This document shows, piece after piece, positions 18,991-27,743 of a DNA stretch of 64,000 bases. The stretch comes from Hydrogenophaga sp. PBL-H3 (GTDB lineage Bacteria; Pseudomonadota; Gammaproteobacteria; Burkholderiales; Burkholderiaceae_C): contig NZ_CP044972.1 in assembly GCF_010104355.1 (NCBI RefSeq), forward strand, positions 1,550,001-1,614,000. Reading direction: 5' to 3'. The notes beneath the pieces were generated by a model. It ran no database searches and was not told the origin of the DNA. It saw only the letters and a program-made list of their open reading frames with translations. Numbering within the stretch: position 1 is the first letter of the stretch; the number at the start of each line of letters is the position of its first letter. The position numbers and the translations under genes are program-made.

Positions 18991-20225
18991 GTGCTGGCCT
19001 GGGTCTGAAGCGAGGGTGTCTGCATGCGGTCCACCAGGGCCTGCAGAACGCCGTCGCGCGTGAGGTGTTGCATGGCGTGCGCCCGTGCCTGTGTGCCCAG
19101 CGTTTGCCGCAGTTCCGGGTCGGTCCACAGCTCGGAAATGGCCTGGGCCAGCGCGGCGGCATCGCCCGGCTCGACCACGCGACCGAACTGCCGCACCACG
19201 GTGGCCAGCTCGGTGTCGGCGCGGCAGGTGGCCACCACCGGCCGGCCACTGGCCAGCATGCCGGTCAGTTTGGAGGGCAGCACCAGATCCTCGGCTTCCT
19301 GGCTCTGGGGCAGCAGATGGACATCGGCCAGCCCGAGCAGATCTCCCAGGCGTTCCAGCGGCTGCAGCGGCAGCAGGCGCAGGTTGGGCAGTGTCCGGGC
19401 GGCCTGCTCCAGTTCGGGCTGCATGGGCCCGTTGCCGCACACCACAAAGAGCACGTCGTGGCGGTGGGCGAGCAGGCGCGCGGCCTGCGGAATCACCATC
19501 AGTCCCTGCTTGGCGCTGAGCGTGCCGGAGAACAGGGCCACGCGCGTGCTGGGCGCCAGGCCCAGCTCGGTGCGGTAGCTGCTGGGCTGGGTCAGGGGCT
19601 TGATGCGGTCCACGTCCGCCCAGTTCACGAAGAGGTGCGTGCGCTCGGGCGCAACGCCCTTGCGCACCAGGTGCTGGCGCATGCGCTGCGAAATGGTGGA
19701 GACGACATCGAAGCGTTTGAGCAACACCGATTCGGCCGCGCGAATGGCTCGGCCCAGCAGCGCCCCCTTGAGCAGGCCCATCTGCAGCGCCACGTCGACC
19801 TCGAAGTCCTGCACATGCAGCCAGGCCTGGGCCCCGGCAAGGCGGGCGGTGAGCCAGCCCGCGGGGGCGCACACCAGTGCCGGTGCCACGGTGAGCACCA
19901 CGTCGGGCCGCCACACCACCTGGCGCAGCATCACCGGCAGCGACGACAGGGCAAAGGTGCACAGGTGCAGCACCCGCTTGAGACCACCGGGCTTGCGCGG
20001 CACCCACAGCGGTGCGCGCCACACCCGCACGCCGCGCCACACCTCGTGGCGCCAGGGCGGCCAACGGTATTTCTCGTCGAGCTTCCACGCGGGGTAGTAG
20101 GGCGGCGCGGCCACCACGCGAACCTCGTGGCCCTGCGCAGCCAGCCACTCGGCCATCTCGCCCGAGTACTTGCCGATGCCGGTGGGCTCGGGTGCGAAGT
20201 TGGCGCTGTGGATCAGGATCTTCAT
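18987..20225 (-). CDS. WcaI-like glycosyltransferase family 4
   Basis: 412 residues beginning MKILIHSANFAPEPTGIGKY, the characteristic opening of the WcaI/colanic-acid-type fucosyltransferase-like group. Other marks are FSGTLSAKQGL, a donor-site loop near LPSKLTGMLASGRPVVAT, and C-terminal helices. Both ends overlap neighbours by four bases. In colanic acid clusters WcaI sits with Gmd and Fcl, as here, so transfer of fucose from GDP-fucose is a reasonable guess but is not shown by the sequence. Confidence 0.9.
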   Translation of the reverse strand: MKILIHSANFAPEPTGIGKYSGEMAEWLAAQGHEVRVVAAPPYYPAWKLDEKYRWPPWRHEVWRGVRVWRAPLWVPRKPGGLKRVLHLCTFALSSLPVMLRQVVWRPDVVLTVAPALVCAPAGWLTARLAGAQAWLHVQDFEVDVALQMGLLKGALLGRAIRAAESVLLKRFDVVSTISQRMRQHLVRKGVAPERTHLFVNWADVDRIKPLTQPSSYRTELGLAPSTRVALFSGTLSAKQGLMVIPQAARLLAHRHDVLFVVCGNGPMQPELEQAARTLPNLRLLPLQPLERLGDLLGLADVHLLPQSQEAEDLVLPSKLTGMLASGRPVVATCRADTELATVVRQFGRVVEPGDAAALAQAISELWTDPELRQTLGTQARAHAMQHLTRDGVLQALVDRMQTPSLQTQAST

Positions 20226-21073
20226 GGCTGCTGCGGCGCTGCAGTTGTCGCCCCCTGCGCCAGTTGGAGCTCGCGCTCTTTCACCTTGAGCACGATCATG
20301 TATTCGTAGATCGACTGCAGGATGGCGTACCGGATGCCTGCCACACCATCCAGCAGCCCCCGCCGCCACACCAGCATGTACACCAGCTTGATCAGCGGGC
20401 GGGCGGGCAATCGGTAGAAGATGGCCTTCTGATGCACCCGCCGCTCGTTGAAGTCGGAACCAACCAGGGCTGTTCGCCATGACGGCTTGGCGATGGACCT
20501 GGAGAGAATCAATTCGGCTTCCATGCGCGAGTAGGTGTTGTGCTTGCTCAGCCAGTGGTCCAGCCCCTTCGAGAACGGATAGTGGTCAAAAGGCTGGCGA
20601 AGATCCGCGATGGGACCGTCGGCCACCAGCACCTCGTTGATCTCGCGTTCGTAGTGCACACGGTCCGGGCGGACCAGGCGCACATAGAGCGGCGAAATCT
20701 GGGAGCGGCGAAGCCAGACACCCCACCAGATGTCGCGCCGACGCATGCGCGCTGCAGCGACATGCGGTTCTGCTGCGGCCACAAAGGCATGCATCTCCTG
20801 CTGCAGCGCGGCAGGGACGCGTTCGTCCGCATCCACGGTCAAAACCCAGGCGTGTTTGAAAGGCATGCGCAAGCCAGCGTTTCGCTGGCTTGCATAGCCA
20901 TCAAACGCCCGCTGCGTCACACGCGCGCCAGCGGCCTCGGCAATGGACACAGTCGCGTCGGTGCTGAAAGAGTCCAGAACTTGCACGTCGTCAGACCACG
21001 CAACACTCTCCAGGCAGCCTGGCAGGTCCTGCTGTTCGTTCCTGGTCAGGATCAGGACGGAAATCGGAATCAT
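20222..21073 (-). CDS. Glycosyltransferase family 2 (WaaE/KdtX-like)
   Basis: 283 residues from MIPISVLILTRNEQQDLPGC; an upstream frame extension is rejected because this ATG overlaps the acetyltransferase stop by four bases. The GT-A fold is shown by LILTRNE, VLDSFSTDAT and the metal-binding DADERV. The middle and C-terminus (RRDIWWGVWLRRSQ, YVRLVRPD) resemble the WaaE-type beta-1,4-glucosyltransferase branch. A cytoplasmic or membrane-associated enzyme of the exopolysaccharide repeat unit. Confidence 0.9.
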   Translation of the reverse strand: MIPISVLILTRNEQQDLPGCLESVAWSDDVQVLDSFSTDATVSIAEAAGARVTQRAFDGYASQRNAGLRMPFKHAWVLTVDADERVPAALQQEMHAFVAAAEPHVAAARMRRRDIWWGVWLRRSQISPLYVRLVRPDRVHYEREINEVLVADGPIADLRQPFDHYPFSKGLDHWLSKHNTYSRMEAELILSRSIAKPSWRTALVGSDFNERRVHQKAIFYRLPARPLIKLVYMLVWRRGLLDGVAGIRYAILQSIYEYMIVLKVKERELQLAQGATTAAPQQP

Positions 21074-21630
21074 GGCTGGCTCCCTTGTCGACGCTCTCGC
21101 TTGCGCTGGGCCGGGTGGCCCGCCCACACCGTCCACGGTTCGTTGATGTCCTTCATCACCACGGAGCGGGCACCGACCACGCAGCCCGGTGCGATCCGCA
21201 CGCCCAGGCCCACGAAAGCGTCGGCGCAGATCCACACGTTGTCGCCCAGCGTGATCGGGCGGGCCACCAGCTGGAAGTTGGGTGAGTCGACATCGTGCGA
21301 GCCACCGCACAGGTGGGCGCCTTGCGAGATCACGCAGCCGTCTCCCACGGTCAGCGGCGCCATGTTGTAGAGCGTCACCCCATCGGCCACACCCACGCGG
21401 TTGCCCAGCGTGAGTTGCCAGGGCGCCCAGATGCGAACGGCAGGGTAGATGTGCACGTCCTGCCCGAGGACCGCACCGAACGAGCGCAGCAAGAAGCACC
21501 GCCATGCGTGCAGCGGGCGGGGACTGGTGCGAAACAACAGCAGCCACACGCCGCCCCAGGCCAGGCGAGCCAGCCGGTTGCCCAGTGAAAACGAGGGCTG
21601 CGTGAACGGATCGTTGTTCTCGATGATCAC
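21070..21630 (-). CDS. WcaF-like serine/hexapeptide acetyltransferase
   Basis: 186 residues from a GTG start. The GTG overlaps the methyltransferase stop by four bases and has GGAGGA six bases upstream, stronger support than any ATG. The body shows left-handed beta-helix hexapeptide repeats (LTLGNRVGVADGVTLYN, LTVGDGCVISQGAHLCGG, ITLGDNVWICADAFVG) and ends with the VWAGHPA element of WcaF/LacA-type enzymes. It likely O-acetylates a sugar of the exopolysaccharide with acetyl-CoA. The LCGGSHD segment carries the likely catalytic histidine. Confidence 0.9.
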   Translation of the reverse strand: MIIENNDPFTQPSFSLGNRLARLAWGGVWLLLFRTSPRPLHAWRCFLLRSFGAVLGQDVHIYPAVRIWAPWQLTLGNRVGVADGVTLYNMAPLTVGDGCVISQGAHLCGGSHDVDSPNFQLVARPITLGDNVWICADAFVGLGVRIAPGCVVGARSVVMKDINEPWTVWAGHPAQRKRERRQGSQP

Positions 21631-22577
21631 GCGGGCTCCTCCCGTTTCGTGCGCAGCACGAAGCGCCACTTGTCTCCGAGCAACTCCTCCATGCTGTAGT
21701 CGTTCAGGTCCTCACGAACCTCTTCGGTCAGAAAGGCGTGGCCATGGCCCGCCTGAAGGTTGTGCACTGCCTCCACAGTGAAATGGCGCTCAAACAGACG
21801 CTGGTATTCGTACAGCCGCATCTCGTTGAGAAAACAATCGGGCGTGTAGCGCCGCTGCCGCAAATGTTCCCAGGGCTCGGAGCGGCGATCAATGTCGCGG
21901 CCCAGTGTGTCGGGGTACCACTCGACCAGGTGACCGCCCCCGATACCGGTGAAAACGGCGGGCGAAATCAGGGCTACGCCCTGAGGCGCGAGCGCCTGCG
22001 CCAGGCTGGCGCACACGCGGTCCAGCGCCTCGCGCGGGATGTGTTCGAACACGTCCTCGGAGTAGATGAAGTCCAGCGATGCGGGCGCCAATGCCACGTC
22101 GGCGACGTCTCCCACCAGAAACCGGTCAGGCAGAACACGAAGCCGAGCGCCACGGCGTGCCAGTGTGCGGTCCAGCGCGCGACGTTCGTGGGCGTCAAAT
22201 ACGGTGGTGCGAACCATGCTCTTGATGAAACGCAGCCATCCGTTGGTCTTGAGGATGCGCCACAGTTCATGCAGAGAACCTTCGAGCGAGGGCGCGTCGA
22301 GATCGATGCCGCGGGCGTTCAGGCCCAGGGAGCTGAGCGCGAGCAAGCGCAGAGGGCGCGCCCCGTAACCCACCTCGAAAATGGAGGCCTGCTGGAAGGA
22401 GCGACCCGTCAGAGATTCATAGAGTGAGCGGTAACCATCGAGTTCGCCCAGCAGCCCGCCAAGCTCCGCCTCTTTGTTCTTCAGTCCTTGCATCCGCATG
22501 CGCAGGAACTGCAGGTTCTCCCAGCTCCAGTCCAGCGCAGAGCCGATGTGGCCCACCGAGTGGCTTGCCTTGCTCAT
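21627..22577 (-). CDS. Class I SAM-dependent methyltransferase
   Basis: 316 residues from MSKASHSVGHIGSALDWSW; the start is fixed by a four-base overlap with the upstream gene. The SAM-binding motif I region is IFEVGYGARPLRLLAL, the acidic strand-2 end is ARGIDLD, and DFIYSEDVFEHIPREALD is the post-motif typical of Methyltransf_11-like enzymes. Placed between glycosyltransferase and acetyltransferase genes, it may methylate a sugar or glycolipid intermediate of the exopolysaccharide. The acceptor cannot be told from sequence. Confidence 0.87.
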   Translation of the reverse strand: MSKASHSVGHIGSALDWSWENLQFLRMRMQGLKNKEAELGGLLGELDGYRSLYESLTGRSFQQASIFEVGYGARPLRLLALSSLGLNARGIDLDAPSLEGSLHELWRILKTNGWLRFIKSMVRTTVFDAHERRALDRTLARRGARLRVLPDRFLVGDVADVALAPASLDFIYSEDVFEHIPREALDRVCASLAQALAPQGVALISPAVFTGIGGGHLVEWYPDTLGRDIDRRSEPWEHLRQRRYTPDCFLNEMRLYEYQRLFERHFTVEAVHNLQAGHGHAFLTEEVREDLNDYSMEELLGDKWRFVLRTKREEPA

Positions 22578-23740
22578 GGAACGCTCTTCGCGTTGATGGG
22601 ATCGATCACGCGCAGCAGACTGGCGGCCATGGCGCTCACCGTGAACCGGTTGTTGAACAGTTGACTGGCTGCCCGCGACATGTCTGCGCGCGCTGCTGGC
22701 TCCAGCGCCAGCCACCGGGTCAGCAGCGAGCGCGTACCCTCAACCGTGTCATCCGCCACCAGGCCAGCGCCGGCGTTGTCGATCTCGCGCCAGATGTTCA
22801 CCTTGTTGGAGATCAGCACCGGCAGGCCGCAGCCCAGGGCTTCGGCCACGGCGATGCCGAAGTTCTCCTGGTGCGAGGGCAGCACGAAGGCCTCGGCGGC
22901 GTGGAAAGCGCCCCATTTGATGTCTCCCTGCAGCATGCCGGGCCAGTGGATGCGGTCTGCCACGCCGAGTTGCGCGGCCTGGGCCTTCAAGGCCGCCATC
23001 CAGCCGCTCTGGTCGGGGCCGGCCATCACGAGTTGCAGGTCCGGTGTCTGCCTGGCCACGTCGGCAAAGGCACTGATCAGCAGGTCGCAGCCCTTCTTCT
23101 CCTGGATGCGGCTCAGAAAGAGCAACACGCGCTTGCCTTGCAGTGCGGGGTATTCGGCAAAGAAGCGCGCGGCCAGCGCCGCCTTGTCGTTGGGCGGTGG
23201 GCGTGTGCCGTAGGTCACCACCTGCTCGCGCGCCCGGTAGAGCCAGAACGATTCGCGAGCGAGCAGGCGTTCGTCTTCGCAGGTGAACAGCACCGCCGAG
23301 GCGTCGCGCAGAACGCGGTACTCCGCCCATGGCCAGTACAGCCATTTTTTCAGGTGCTTGAGCGGGTAGGTGCGCTTGAACCAGGGATCGAGCATGCCGT
23401 GCGTGAACACCGCATAGGGGCGTTTGAGCCCTGTCAGGGCGCGCCATGTGGCAAAGCTGTGGTATTGCCAGATGCCGTTGACGATGACGAAGTCGTAGTG
23501 TGTGGCGTGCAGCCTGAGCCACGGCAGCAGGCGCCGGTTCAGGCCGTAGTTGGTGCTCACGGGGCCCAGCGCGTGCACGGGTTGCGGATGCTTCTGCACC
23601 CAGGGTGCGGCCGGGTCGTCCATCGTCACCAGCTCGGAGGTGTGGCCGAGTTCCAGCATGCGCTGCCCGAGGTTGCGCACACCTTCGATGGGGCCACCGC
23701 CCGCCGGGTTGGCCGACGAGATGACGTGCAGGATCTTCAT
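22574..23740 (-). CDS. Glycosyltransferase family 4 (GT-B)
   Basis: 388 residues from MKILHVISSANPAGGGPIEG. The GT4 donor site is well kept: FLSRIQEKKGCDLLISAF and the E-x7-E motif in PSHQENFGIAVAEALGCG. The stop and start overlap the adjacent genes by four bases each. No membrane segment is visible. It is one of seven glycosyltransferases in the operon, consistent with a large repeat unit. The sugar is unknown. Confidence 0.92.
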   Translation of the reverse strand: MKILHVISSANPAGGGPIEGVRNLGQRMLELGHTSELVTMDDPAAPWVQKHPQPVHALGPVSTNYGLNRRLLPWLRLHATHYDFVIVNGIWQYHSFATWRALTGLKRPYAVFTHGMLDPWFKRTYPLKHLKKWLYWPWAEYRVLRDASAVLFTCEDERLLARESFWLYRAREQVVTYGTRPPPNDKAALAARFFAEYPALQGKRVLLFLSRIQEKKGCDLLISAFADVARQTPDLQLVMAGPDQSGWMAALKAQAAQLGVADRIHWPGMLQGDIKWGAFHAAEAFVLPSHQENFGIAVAEALGCGLPVLISNKVNIWREIDNAGAGLVADDTVEGTRSLLTRWLALEPAARADMSRAASQLFNNRFTVSAMAASLLRVIDPINAKSVP

Positions 23741-24939
23741 GAAGGACTCCGGGCCAGGGCCCGCTCGGTGGAAGGGTGGTGGCTGGCAAGCACACGCTGG
23801 TACACCTGCAGGTACTGCTCGATGGCATGGTCCGCATCGAAGCGGCGGGACCAGGCCACGCAGGCCGCTGCCCGCTCGCTGGCGGCTTGTGCCGACTCGT
23901 TCAGCAGGGTGTTCAGTGCGTCCGCGCCTTGGGCTGCCCACGCCTTGCGGTCGTCATCGGGGCCGAGCAGGGGGAGGTACACCGTGTGCGGGCCGCCGAT
24001 TTCGTTCATGGGCGAGTCGTCGGTGGTGATCACCGGGCAACCACAGGCCTGGGCTTCCACGATCGGCCAGCCAAACCCTTCGGCCAGACTGGGGAACAGG
24101 AAGGCCCTGGCCAGCGAGTACGCGGCCTGCAGGAGCGCATGGTCGATGCCGTAGAGAAAGTGCACCTTGCCCTGGGGCGGCACGCTGGCCAGCGCGGCGC
24201 GCACCGCCTCGGTTTGCGGCACACCGACCAGCCACAACGGCAGCGGATAGGCCTGGCCGGCGGCATACCGCGCGTAGATGCGCAGGATGCCGGTCACGTT
24301 TTTGTACCACTGGTTTCCGCTCACATGCAGCAGCAGGCCATCGTCGGGCACGGGCATGCCGGCCGCCCGCAACAAGGAGCGGGCCCGGGCAGGGGGCGTG
24401 GGTGCAAAGCGCTGGTTGAGGCCGTTGTAGACCACCTCGGCGCTGTCTGGAGCCACACCGCCCACACGCTCCAGATCGCTGCGGGTGCGCTGCGAAATGC
24501 AGATGAAATGGCGTGCCTGTGCGAAGCCCCACCGGATGTAGCGCTGGTAGACGCGCCCCGTGAAGCCGGTCGGGTTCTGGGGCACCTCGCCCAGCGCCGA
24601 GCGCAGGGCCAGCAGGTCGTGCACATGCACCACGTGCGGGCGGTGCTTGACGAGCGGAACCCAGGGCCCCAGGGCTTGATCGGCCATGACGAACAAGGTG
24701 TCGGCCGGTTGGCGCGCCATCGCTCGCCGCACCCACAGCGGGAACAGCAGGTACTGGTCGATGTAGCCCGCCCACTTGGACAGGCGCCCGGCCGGCACAC
24801 AGCGGTGCACCAGCGGACGAGGTGCCCACAGGTGCACCTCGTGGCCACGCTCCTGGTAGGCGAGTTGCAGCATGCGCGCAAAGCGCGGCATGCTCTGCGA
24901 GGCCATGAAGGGAGGGTGGGTGAACAGCACGATGCGCAT
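23737..24939 (-). CDS. Glycosyltransferase family 4 (mannosyltransferase-like)
   Basis: 400 residues from MRIVLFTHPPFMASQSMPRF. The donor domain shows HVSGNQWYKNVTGILRIY and the E-x7-E motif EGFGWPIVEAQACGCPV followed by TTDDSPMNEIGG, the pattern of the bacterial mannosyltransferase group in GT4. It starts three bases after the polymerase-like gene's stop, the only non-overlapping junction in this part of the operon. Mannose as the transferred sugar would fit a GDP-sugar based polysaccharide but is an inference. Confidence 0.9.
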   Translation of the reverse strand: MRIVLFTHPPFMASQSMPRFARMLQLAYQERGHEVHLWAPRPLVHRCVPAGRLSKWAGYIDQYLLFPLWVRRAMARQPADTLFVMADQALGPWVPLVKHRPHVVHVHDLLALRSALGEVPQNPTGFTGRVYQRYIRWGFAQARHFICISQRTRSDLERVGGVAPDSAEVVYNGLNQRFAPTPPARARSLLRAAGMPVPDDGLLLHVSGNQWYKNVTGILRIYARYAAGQAYPLPLWLVGVPQTEAVRAALASVPPQGKVHFLYGIDHALLQAAYSLARAFLFPSLAEGFGWPIVEAQACGCPVITTDDSPMNEIGGPHTVYLPLLGPDDDRKAWAAQGADALNTLLNESAQAASERAAACVAWSRRFDADHAIEQYLQVYQRVLASHHPSTERALARSPS

Positions 24940-24942
24940 GGC

Positions 24943-26529
24943 TCAGCCTGGGGTGTGAAGGCCGGTGGCCCGCTGCAAGGGAGCGCGCCCGGCGCGCGAC
25001 CCCCCGCCGAAAAACATGCCCAGGCCGCGCGCCACCGCAGCCACCAGCAGGAACAGCACGATGTTCTGCGGGATCGTGCGCAGCGTTCCGCTCACCCAGG
25101 CCTGGAGCGATTCCGACGTGACGCCGTACTGGAACAGCCGCCACACCGCCAGCATGCCCACGGCCGACAGCGCGACCTGTCCGCTGCGGTTGCGAAACGA
25201 GAGCAGGTCCATCATGGCGAACGCGACCAGACAGAAGGCCATGTAGACCACGGCAAACCCGACGCCCAGCAGCGCCACACCCTGCGCCAGCATGGAGCCG
25301 GTGCGCCGGCTGCCCAGAGGCGCGCCCTGGCTGAGGTGGCTGAGGTAGTCGCCGATGGAGAACTCCAGGGCCTTCTTGTCGATGTCCACGCCCAGGCGCT
25401 TGATGACGGGGTCGGGCAGGATGGCCCAGAAAAAATCCACCGTGGTCTGTGCCAGCAGATCGGTATCGCTCTGGGTGAAGGTGGAAACGAAGTACAGCGA
25501 GTTGTCGTGGAACTTGGTCTCGACCAGCCGCGCCAGCAGCGGGTTCTCGAAGTAATACTCGTCGTACTTGCCCAGCGTTGCGTTGCGTTGTGTTTCGTTC
25601 TGATCGGCCAGCGCCTCGGGCCGCTGAAAGTAATACAGGGTCTCCTGAACCATCTGCACCGCCGACACGTTGCCGCGCACCTTGCGCGCCACCACCATGG
25701 CGGTGGCGAGGTCGGTCAGCGGTATTGCCAGGCCCGCGAGCACCAGGCCCAGCGCGCCGAGCTTCAACACCCGTGCCGCGGAAACCTTCGCGCTGCTGCG
25801 CATGGCGCCCAGCAGGGCAAACAGCGCAATGGTGACGAAGCCGGAGAGCATCACCTGCCGTGCGTTGGCCGCCAGACCCAGGAGCATCACCAGGCCGGCG
25901 AACACCGCCAGGTAGGGCCACTGCCTGCGAAAGCTGCTGTAGGCATCGCCGAACTGGATCAGGTACATGGGGATGAGGAACGGTGCCCAGGTGATGAACG
26001 CCAACCCCTGCATGACCTTGCCAAAGGTGCCCTCGCGGCCCGAGCCCAGCAGGAACGCCAGCAGCCCCACATAGCCCATGAACCACAGCACGCCTGTGCT
26101 GGGTGTGTCGTACAGGCCCGCCTTGTGCAGCAGCTGACGCGGCAGCGAGCCGCGCTCCGGGCTGGGCAGCGGCATCAGCCAGCGGTGACCGGTGTGGGCC
26201 AGCATGGCCAGCACCTGAAAGGCGGCGAGCAGGGCGAATGTGGCGATGGGTTGGCGCAGGTTGTCTGCCAGCGGCGTCCAGTAGAGGGTCTGGCCCAGCA
26301 AAGCGCCGAACTGGGACGTGACACAGAAGCCGAACACCGCGAAGGTGGACAGCGGATGTGTCTGGATCGCGGGCGTCCACAGCAGGTACAGCAGTGTGGC
26401 CATCGTCGAGGCAAAGACGATGCAGGCCGATGCCACGTTGTCGGACGTGAAGCCGATGACCATCTGCGCAAGCAGGGCCAGCAGGGCCAGGACCATCGTG
26501 CCCAGCAAGATGAAGCGGCTGTTGCTCAT
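24943..26529 (-). CDS. Polytopic membrane protein, probable polysaccharide polymerase (Wzy-like)
   Basis: 528 residues from MSNSRFILLGTMVLALLALL, with about ten hydrophobic segments and a large soluble stretch between roughly residues 270 and 395. Wzy polymerases have little sequence conservation; the assignment rests on topology, length and position in a Wzx/Wzy-type cluster lacking any other polymerase candidate. The segment TQSDTDLLAQTTVDFFWAI and Arg-containing loops could be functional. It overlaps the preceding glycosyltransferase gene by four bases. Another integral membrane role cannot be excluded. Confidence 0.7.
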   Translation of the reverse strand: MSNSRFILLGTMVLALLALLAQMVIGFTSDNVASACIVFASTMATLLYLLWTPAIQTHPLSTFAVFGFCVTSQFGALLGQTLYWTPLADNLRQPIATFALLAAFQVLAMLAHTGHRWLMPLPSPERGSLPRQLLHKAGLYDTPSTGVLWFMGYVGLLAFLLGSGREGTFGKVMQGLAFITWAPFLIPMYLIQFGDAYSSFRRQWPYLAVFAGLVMLLGLAANARQVMLSGFVTIALFALLGAMRSSAKVSAARVLKLGALGLVLAGLAIPLTDLATAMVVARKVRGNVSAVQMVQETLYYFQRPEALADQNETQRNATLGKYDEYYFENPLLARLVETKFHDNSLYFVSTFTQSDTDLLAQTTVDFFWAILPDPVIKRLGVDIDKKALEFSIGDYLSHLSQGAPLGSRRTGSMLAQGVALLGVGFAVVYMAFCLVAFAMMDLLSFRNRSGQVALSAVGMLAVWRLFQYGVTSESLQAWVSGTLRTIPQNIVLFLLVAAVARGLGMFFGGGSRAGRAPLQRATGLHTPG

Positions 26530-27743
26530 GACATCAGCGCTGTGCCCGGCGCTGCGCAAGCGTCGGGCGACTGAGGCCTGGTCTGCCTGGAGACCAGCTC
26601 CTGGTAGATGGCCACGGCGCGTTGGCCGTAGTCATGCCACCCCCCCATTCGCTGAACACGGGCCAGCGCGGCCACGCTCATGTCTGCGCGCAGCCGGGGT
26701 TCATCGGCCAGTCGCTGCAGTCGCTCCGCCAGGGCCGAAGCATCCCGGATCGGAACGATGAAACCTTCCTGGCCATCGTCGAACAGATCGCGCGCGCCAG
26801 TGTTTTCGCTGGCGATCACTGGACAACCGCAGGCCATGGCCTGCGCCATGACCATGGCCAGGCCTTCCTCGATGCTCGGGAGCACGACGACATGGCTCTT
26901 GCTCATGAGGCGTTTGAGGTCCTGTTGCGGAACGTGACCGAGGACCTGCGCCTCACCAGGCCAGAGCTGGGCACCCTGGAGCCGTGAAATCACCTCGGGC
27001 GACGGAGCACCAACGAAGGTCAGCGACTTGGCGGGATGCTTGAACCTCTGCCACGCCTGGACAAGGTACTGAACACCCTTGCGCAGGCTCATGCCACCCA
27101 CGAAGAGCACGTCAAACCGTTCAGGATGGGGCGCCCCCACGGGTTCGAATCGGCTCAGGTTCACGCCATACGGCAGCAGGCGCAAACGTTGCTCTGCAAC
27201 GCCTCGTCGGGTGAACGAGTCGAACACAAAGCGGGATGGCACCGTGATGCAATCGGCCTGCGCGTATTCGGCTTCTTCGCGCGCGATGACCCTGGGGTCC
27301 ATGCCTTCGTAAGGCAGCCCCCACTCCAGGTGTTCCTCCCGCAGCAGAGAGTCCTGCTCCCGGATGTGCGACGAGCCGCGGTCACACACATAGCTTGCAC
27401 CGCGCGCCTGTTGCAGGCGGCCTGCACGCAACGAACTCCCCGACAGACCCACATACACGTCGCACGCCGGCAGGGCATGTTCAGTCCAGCGTGCAAAGGT
27501 GGTGGCCGACAGGTTCTCCCATTCCTGCACCCAGCGTCTGGGCATGTGTTGCTTGAAGGGGTTGGCCATGTAGGGCGCCTGAACCCAGGGGAAGGTGTGG
27601 ATTGACGACTGGGGCAGCCGCTCGGCGCGCAGCTTGAACCGGGGGTAGGCCGTGAGCACGCCGGCGAGCATGCCGTGCGCGTGCAGTTCACGGGCCAGGT
27701 CGAAGGTGTGGAACTTTCCCGGCACCGACAAGGCAATCTTCAT
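26526..27743 (-). CDS. Glycosyltransferase family 4 (GT-B)
   Basis: 405 residues from MKIALSVPGKFHTFDLAREL. Evidence for GT4: VLFVGGMSLRKGVQYLVQAW, QVLGHVPQQDLKRLMSKSHV and PSIEEGLAMVMAQAMACG, where the second residue of the usual E-x7-E pair is Gln. Four-base overlaps with the genes on both sides. It likely acts on the growing lipid-linked repeat unit in the cytoplasm. Confidence 0.9.
   Translation of the reverse strand: MKIALSVPGKFHTFDLARELHAHGMLAGVLTAYPRFKLRAERLPQSSIHTFPWVQAPYMANPFKQHMPRRWVQEWENLSATTFARWTEHALPACDVYVGLSGSSLRAGRLQQARGASYVCDRGSSHIREQDSLLREEHLEWGLPYEGMDPRVIAREEAEYAQADCITVPSRFVFDSFTRRGVAEQRLRLLPYGVNLSRFEPVGAPHPERFDVLFVGGMSLRKGVQYLVQAWQRFKHPAKSLTFVGAPSPEVISRLQGAQLWPGEAQVLGHVPQQDLKRLMSKSHVVVLPSIEEGLAMVMAQAMACGCPVIASENTGARDLFDDGQEGFIVPIRDASALAERLQRLADEPRLRADMSVAALARVQRMGGWHDYGQRAVAIYQELVSRQTRPQSPDACAAPGTALMS

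Noticed and set aside
17863..20148. A single 761-residue reverse-strand protein joining two glycosyltransferases
   Set aside because: The upstream part is an out-of-frame extension across the WcaI-like gene. The real start at 18990 is fixed by the four-base overlap and the family's N-terminal sequence.
23776..26574. 932-codon forward frame opposite the glycosyltransferase and polymerase-like genes
   Set aside because: It spans two reverse-strand genes with good starts and overlaps, and its translation has no recognisable domain.
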